A stretch of DNA of 64,000 nucleotides from positions 1,856,309 to 1,920,308 of the forward strand of contig NC_047065.1 in NCBI RefSeq assembly GCF_902459465.1, in the 5' to 3' direction. Origin of the DNA: Asterias rubens. Lineage: Eukaryota > Echinodermata > Asteroidea > Forcipulatida > Asteriidae. This document shows, one piece after another, positions 58,011-64,000 of the stretch. A program made the position numbers and the translations under genes. The notes beneath the pieces are model-generated. The model did not search any database. It was not told the origin of the DNA and worked only from the letters and a program-made list of their open reading frames with translations. The first letter of the stretch is position 1. Each line of letters starts with the position of its first letter.

Positions 58011-60707
58011 TTATCTGATGTCCTCCTTGTTACACCACTTCATGTCATCCGTTCTTGGTTTGATCCCAGTCAGGCTCTCGACAAGACCCTCCATGGCCGG
58101 CCAGAAACCCAACATCTCCAGAGGGTAGTCCAGCCACCCTGTAGTGATGCAGAAGTACGTCTCATGGGGTGCGACGTGATGGACACGATGGTGTTTACGG
58201 GGTAGAATCAGGTGAAGATCCTGCAGTAGGGTCACCCAGCGAGGGAGTCCAAAATAAGTGTGGGACCACTTGTGGATCTGGTTGGTGAGCATGACGAAGA
58301 AACCTAACGTCAGCATGAAGGATTCAAACAAGACGAACGACTGGATTTGCTCGGGTGTTTGGGTGGAAAACTTGTAAGCTTGATAGGAGAAGTAAGGGAT
58401 GGTAAGCATGAAGTTATCTCCGTTAGCTTCGATGAAATCATGACGACAAAGCGCTGTGGGATCAATATGATGCTCCCTGAAGGGCCTGATGAAAGCCTGC
58501 ATAAAACACAAACAAACATTTCTTTTTAGCAATTTGTGAACACTCCTACAGCCTGCGCTCAATTTCATATAACTGCTTTCTCAAGAGCAGCAAATATTGC
58601 TTAACACTTAGTAGAAATGAGCAGGGAACCACCAGTCACAAATAGAACAGGGGGCATTGGACTTTGGCTGGTAACCTTATTCCAGTAAGCATAATTGAGT
58701 TGTGCTTGGCAACTTGTTGTGCTTTAGCAGCTTTATGAAGTCGGGCCCAGATCATTCAGTATTATTATGTCCTGTGGTTTTAAATAAAGCTATTCAAATG
58801 ATAGTTCAACTATGACATGTGATAAATAAGGGCTTGAACATGGGGTAAAAAATTCCTGTGGTTTTGCTGTGGCCCCCTTTGCAAAGTTCCAATACAAATT
58901 TACATTTCCCAGCATAGAAATGCCCCTTACCAGGCCTGTATTATGAATGTGTCTTATCTATTTCATTAAAGCCCTCTTTTATAGTGAGCTTGACAAGGGC
59001 ACTAGGCGTGCAGGACGTCCCTTACTGCTTTACAAGGACGTTTTCAGAAGGACACTCAAGAGGCATCCTCCCTTACCACCTGGTGTAACCTGGCATCAGA
59101 CAGAACAACCTGGAGAGCATACACCAGGAAAGCCTGCACCAATTATGACGCCGAACAGAGACTGAAGGACCTTGAAAGAAGAGCTTGTAGCTACCTCAAG
59201 ATCTGGCAATGAATGGCCATGCCGGGCTATGGCCTCTATCTATTTCAATGCTTACCTTTCCAAACAGTGGCATACTGACAGAGCCATATGAATCAGACAG
59301 CCAATGTACCACACCAGATGCAAAATCAGACATCACAATACCAAAAACTGTAAAGAAAATTATGTTAAGTTAGAACCAAATGGAATTAATATAAAGGAAA
59401 ACGTTTTTTTTAAAGTCCTGCATGGAGGTTTGGTGTTTTGAACCTTCCTTATTAAAAAACATTGTTAGTTGCCTGATGTATTGTCCACAGCAGAGTCTTT
59501 CTTTAACACCTCTTTAAATTTACGCAAGAGCAAATTTAAGTTTCTATCTTCAGCTCCCATAGTTATTTTTCACATGTAATAACTTGTTTTCTTGTAGCTT
59601 CTTAGCATTAATGGGGTAAACTTGTTTTAACAAACTGTTTTAGAACTGTTTAAAGAATCTGTCTGCATATTAATTTTCTAAAGAATACTTACACACACTG
59701 GCAACATGCCATTTCCAATTTTCAAGTCTAAAGTTGAGCAAGACATTGTAGGTGTTGAATGCGAGTAGACAGGAACCAATGATGATACAGATGTATTCCT
59801 GAATACGCTTGCCTAAAATGAGAATTGAATAAAGGCATATTAAATCAGATCCTTCACCAACTGAAAAGTAGGTTTGGGAAAACTTTCCGTATCCTGTCAC
59901 CACTTCTTGACTCATTTTTAGAAAAAGGAATATCTCATTTGAGTAAATTAGATTATACAAAATATATACCGTACTGTATTTCATAATAAATGAAAAAGTG
60001 GTGACAGGATGGGGAAACTTTGATGAGGTTCGAGCCTCGTCATAGTTCTATTCTTCTACCTAGGAAAGAGTAGGCATGGACATGGTAGGGAAACTTGTCC
60101 TAAAAATAAAAAGTATCTTTTCTTATTTACTCAAATGAGATATTCCTTTTGGTAAAAATTAGTGAAAAGGTGATGGCAGAATACGGAAATCTTTCCCAAT
60201 ATTGAATATTGTTACTTATGCAGTGTTTGTGAGTCTACAACAAAAATAATTAATATCATGCCATTGGCATTTGGTTGCCAATCAATCAACAGATCAAATG
60301 GATTGGAACTTAAAATTACAATTAACTTAAAAATAAAAAGACGGCTCAATGTAATTCCACACAAAATCATGAATTTCATGTGAAGACCACGCAGAGCCTC
60401 TCAATCCTCAGTTGTTATATTACTTGGGTTGGGAACTTCCAAAAATGTAAGAAAGAAACTCTCTGACCCTTGTCTTTTTGCTGCGGAGACGACAGACGTG
60501 ACGGAGGGGCGCGACCAGATTTTTAATGCCGAGCCCATAATTATTAAATATTGCTCCATGATTACACTCACCATTTGAGTAGTAGCCAGCAAGTTCCTTT
60601 GCCCCGGCATGATTGCGACCAGCTCTTTTGACTTTGACCCGACCTTTGTCAACATTATGTGACATTCTGTCGGCAACTTCAACGTGTTCTTCGGCATTTA
60701 TGGCCAT
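58011..60707 (-). CDS. PEDS1: Plasmanylethanolamine desaturase 1 (TMEM189, CarF family)
   Basis: Four minus-strand exons, 60707-60572, 59812-59693, 59347-59256 and 58496-58011, join in phase to 277 residues; human PEDS1 has 270. The enzyme introduces the vinyl-ether double bond that turns plasmanyl- into plasmenylethanolamine (plasmalogen) in the ER membrane. The CarF histidine motifs are all present: H100 in SGVVHW, REHHIDP at 123-129, NQIHKWSHTYFGLPRW at 188-203, RKHHRVHH at 216-223 and HETYFCITTGW from 227. D93 in MSDFASG is also kept. Exon 2 supplies the first hydrophobic segment and the region around exon 3 the next; two more flank the QSFVLFESF stretch. The N-terminal GAKELAGYYS block matches the vertebrate GARELAALYS region. 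The start codon is the first in-frame ATG of an acidic, poorly conserved N-terminus. A broken LINE fragment lies between the last two exons. The catalytic set is intact. Confidence 0.95.
58552..58748. repeat. Family B TIR element in PEDS1 intron 3
   Basis: Begins tgcgctcaatttcatataac and ends gctttatgaagtcgggccca, 55 nt from the last PEDS1 exon. Confidence 0.65.
58990..59212 (+). pseudogene. Non-LTR retrotransposon fragment, frameshifted, in PEDS1 intron 3
   Basis: One frame reads GTRRAGRPLLLYKDVFRRTLKR and stops making sense; a shifted frame continues TWCNLASDRTTWR and then KDLERRACSYLKIWQ with a stop. G-RPxLRYKD...W..LA.DR..WR is the typical C-terminal tail after a LINE reverse transcriptase. 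Antisense to PEDS1. Confidence 0.8.
59872..60200. repeat. Inverted repeat in PEDS1 intron 1
   Basis: Left arm 59872-59948 (tttgggaaaactttccgtat ... ggaatatctcatttgagtaa) pairs with 60125-60200 (ttactcaaatgagatattcc ... tacggaaatctttcccaa). Arms of about 76 nt, spacer about 176 nt. Confidence 0.8.
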
Positions 60708-62272
60708 TTTTGCCGGCCGTCAAATTAAGAACTTCGCCGCGCAATCAGTGCCATGCATGCATGTATTGTACAATGTGTGTGTACATATTAATGTATGACA
60801 TGTACGTGTATGGCTGGCTCTACGAGACGCAGCGATACACGGGTACCAGGGTAAGCCTTTTTATGTAATTTCCATTTTTAGTCGGTTATGTAAGGTGGAG
60901 CCGCCTTTGAAGTCGTGTTTGTTAATTTATATAGGTCAAGAAAGTACGTAAAGACTGACACTATAACCTTAACCATTTTTTTTTTTTTTTGGGGGGGGGG
61001 GGAATTTAGTAATCAATCTATTTATTTTATTTTTTTCACTATGAGTAGTTGTTTGCACTGTATGTATTTGTTCATTATAAATTAGTTAAATTAAACCATG
61101 GAGGAATTTATTCCTCCATGATTTAACAATCACTTCTTCACAATCAGACTAATATCTTTTTAATGAATGAGTCAATTAAAATTGTTACCACCCACTCAGC
61201 AACACTTGTTCATATATAATTGTGGTCGAGAAAGGTATTTCTTTAATCAAGTTTTAAAAAGAAGAACAAAAGCTGGGTACTCAAGTTGTTCATACTCTTG
61301 ACAGAAATGGCCCAACACAAATGTACTTTCTAATAATTCAAGAAAGAATCAAATACATGTATACTCATTCATACTTGTGTAAAAACTTTTCAGACTTCAG
61401 ACTCTAAACCAGTTATCGTTTGTCCTAAATAAAAGCAAAACATGATTTGGAGGTTGGGGCTATCAAATAGTAAACCACAAGGGAAACTAAATGGGTAAAT
61501 TTCTACAATTGGGGGTTGAACAAAGACAAATTGACTAGAGCAATATTAAAAACAATAACAGACAATCAGGCAAAGTGTTTTCTGTTTGCTTTATCATTAT
61601 TTACTTGATTTTGTTGTAAGTCTATTTTGTACATAAAATAAACTTTTTCAGTAATTAACCAATTTCATAGTTAGTAACCAACTACATGTTGAACAATTGA
61701 TATCAACATGTTCACAGCTGATCATGCAAAGAAACAAATAATGATGACAACTTTAATATCTGTACTGTTTCAAATGAATAAATGCTTTCTTTTAAAATAA
61801 AAATGTTAACAATCCTCATCTCCATTTGATGGGTACAGAAAACAAATCTTTTTCCAAACATATTTTTAAAGGGAAATATTTCCCTTGTACTTGTATGGTT
61901 ATATCACTGACCACCCTACGGATAATTATTTATTACTACAAACTGAATACAATCATTTGAGACCTAGGAATTGATTTCCTTTTCCCCCCACTTAAAAAAA
62001 AAATCTTCGTACTTTTACACTTTTTTTTACCAGCAACTATTAATATTTATATATTAGGAGTATATACAAACAATTATTCAACAGTAGTATTATAATTATG
62101 ACTTATGTATACTGCAACCAATTAAGGCTTTGAAGTGGATACATTTGATGTCCAGGAACTAGGATTTTGAGTGACTGTACAAAGTGAAGTTGAACAGGAT
62201 TTTAAATATTAAAGTGAAGTCTGTGTGTAAGTACGACTCATTATTTTAACAGCCCAAAATGCGTCCTTGCAG

Positions 62273-62606
62273 TAAAGGGAAGGTATACATTTGGTAATCC
62301 CTCTTAAACAAACACTTCCTTAGTTAGAAGTACAAAAGCTGTCGATAGTATAGAGCATTTTTAGAATCATTTCATTTTGAAAAATTTGGGAAAAAGATAT
62401 TAGTTTTTATCCACCCAAATTTGAATCTGAGAAACATTGCCGTCACATACGTCTCTCAGATTGTGAATTGCAATTACAGATTATTCGTCCTGCGTGGACA
62501 TAATCGCTCCAGATTTTCGGAGATATCTCAGAGTTGCGCCTTTTGACAGTTGTTAGTTTTAATGGTTTAAATGGTTCCAATAACTGAAGGTATACTTTCC
62601 CTCTAA
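62273..62606. repeat. TIR element with AAAGGGAAGGTATAC ends
   Basis: Starts gtaaagggaaggtatacatt and ends gaaggtatactttccctcta. The ends resemble the variant copy at 26164-26515, but the interior is different (tgaatctgagaaacattgcc). Confidence 0.75.
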
Positions 62607-62715
62607 GTATAACCCATTTACTTTCCCCCCCCCCCCCAGAAACAAATGGTATTGTGTGATGGAACCTTGATTTAGTTTACAGAAGTGAAAATTAATGATT
62701 TACATATCACAAAAC

Positions 62716-62826
62716 TTTCAGACACCAAGTGGCAGCAGAGATGCCAAATCATTTCCAGCTACTTCAGGAATTCTAACCTTTGATAAGTTTGCACTTAACA
62801 CAGTAAGTCTGCTGCCACCTAGTGTA
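62716..62826. repeat. Family C element, diverged
   Basis: gacaccaagtggcagcagag on the left and taagtctgctgccacctagt on the right; the interior differs from other copies. Confidence 0.7.
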
Positions 62827-64000
62827 CACAAAGTCTCATTATGTGTTAAACAAATCTGCTGAACGTAAAACATTCCGCTACTTTTTTTTATACACTTTCT
62901 ACATATATTCCTGACAAAGTTTACAATTTTTCTGAGCAGATTTAGAAAAAAATAAACCCTCAGGAATTACTCAATTTCTTCTTCAGACAGGAGGGTTAGT
63001 TGAGTGCTCTTGAAGTACAGCAGCTTGCAAGGTCATTATTTCTATTAGCTACATCGACAAGCATGGAAATGCATTGATAAACTTCAGCTACCCCCCACCC
63101 CCTGAAGACAGATGCAGGGACATGATCAAAATAAGGAGGGAAAATAAATCATACAAAGACACAAATCTGCACATAAGTAAAGTCCATCCGTCAATAGAAA
63201 AGCTGCTGAGAAATAATTAATTAATTGATGAACATAACATGAAGTCCCTTACATAATTAATAAGCCCATAAATTTATGTGTATAAATCAATTATAATTAC
63301 ACTATAAACATAAAATAACATAAATTTGCAATATCCACTTGGCGCACCTTGCTTGAAGCTTGAGGCTAGATAGAACTAATCAAATTATTAAAAAATTACA
63401 GATGAATAAAGGTTAATCCTTCAGATATTAAGAAGTTGTTAAGTCTAATAATTAAATAGGACCAATTAAAGGAAAATAAGACAATAGTTAGAAAGTTTCT
63501 ATTAACTGTAACTCTTTGAAAGTAAAAGCCTCTCGGAATGACATGCTCAAAGTTCTTATACATGATTTCTACAAAATGTGCAAAATGGAAGTCTATTGAG
63601 ATGATTGAGATAACTGAATGCTTATATTCTATCAAACAGAACACAGAATTTGAGTTTCTAGAGGATTAGGTCCAAAGCCGAAATTGAGTGCTAGATTTCA
63701 TTGCTTTGGATTTTGGTTAGCCGACATCATCAGTTTTTAATTTTATCAGATTTTTTCACTTAACAAACCATTAATTATTCCAACATACTATACGAAAGGC
63801 ATTTTCCATTTGAACCTGATGGACAACCAGTACTGTAACACTACAAAATAGATTTCATAGCAAAGCATGTCAAGGTTTGTTCTTAAAAATGGGAACTCAG
63901 TTGTGACTTAAACAATATCGCTTAGCAGATTTTTAATCTCGCTTAGCACATCCTTAATCTTCACAGTTACCACCCTGAATCCATCAAGGTCAATCAGTAG

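Larger units (their letters stand above)
60708..64000. other. Region upstream of PEDS1 without a supportable gene
   Basis: The PEDS1 promoter should lie at its left end; there is no clear TATA box. Further right are a G tract (60991-61002), a 28-nt hairpin with accatggaggaa (61096-61125), an AT-rich stretch, a TIR element (62273-62606) and a family C element (62716-62826). It could include 3' UTR of a gene beyond the window; no exon is convincing. Confidence 0.6.

Noticed and set aside
62990-63050. Minus-strand peptide KLLYFKSTQLTLLSEEEIE followed by a stop, resembling a protein C-terminus
   Set aside because: An in-frame stop lies a few codons upstream and the only AG acceptor there has no pyrimidine tract; no further exon was found up to the window end.
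1-64000. CRISPR array, operon, phage or bacterial system
   Set aside because: Spliced genes, poly(A) signals and animal protein families show a eukaryotic nuclear genome; no direct repeat-spacer structure was seen.

Overview
This is a window of a nuclear animal genome: AT-rich, with large introns, GT-AG splice sites, AATAAA signals and dense short terminal-inverted-repeat (TIR) elements. The organism is probably a deuterostome invertebrate, most likely an echinoderm and perhaps a sea star. That rests on vertebrate-like LYRM4, PEDS1 and TMEM170 proteins, an NLR-like NACHT-WD gene of the kind expanded in marine invertebrates, and repeat families whose ends look familiar from echinoderm DNA. The species is inference.

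Left part, plus strand. 1-6.1 kb is repeat-rich non-coding DNA: a degenerate CCAAC-type minisatellite, several copies of an about 380-bp TIR family, and one nested insertion. From 6169 to 18303 nine phase-compatible exons encode the C-terminal 1218 residues of a DUF4062 / NACHT / WD40 protein of the NWD1/NWD2 type; the initiating exon was not found. 18.3-24.4 kb holds the 3' UTR and intergenic repeats. From 24431 to 41726 at least sixteen exons encode a protein of more than 900 residues: a low-complexity N-terminal half, an acidic and coiled-coil middle, and four canonical EF-hands at the C-terminus. One or more exons are still missing between 25.8 and 29.25 kb, because the reading phases do not join there.

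Right part, minus strand. Four compact genes follow: an unrecognised 296-aa three-exon gene with an RRM-like C-terminus (44102-46062); a TMEM170 family membrane protein, three exons and 123 aa (47645-49518); LYRM4/ISD11, three exons and 88 aa (52149-54544); and PEDS1 (TMEM189, plasmanylethanolamine desaturase), four exons and 277 aa (58011-60707). 60.7-64 kb shows no gene that I can support.

The genes do not form one pathway: innate-sensor-like, calcium-binding, ER membrane, mitochondrial Fe-S assembly and plasmalogen synthesis. The most interesting structure lies in how mobile DNA has shaped the genes: a tandem duplication that turned an exon tail into a new 33-nt microexon, SINE tails lying next to splice acceptors, a nested TIR element supplying a gene's 3' UTR and poly(A) signal, long inverted repeats inside introns, five evenly spaced CTCF-like motifs, and a head-to-head telomere-like tract.
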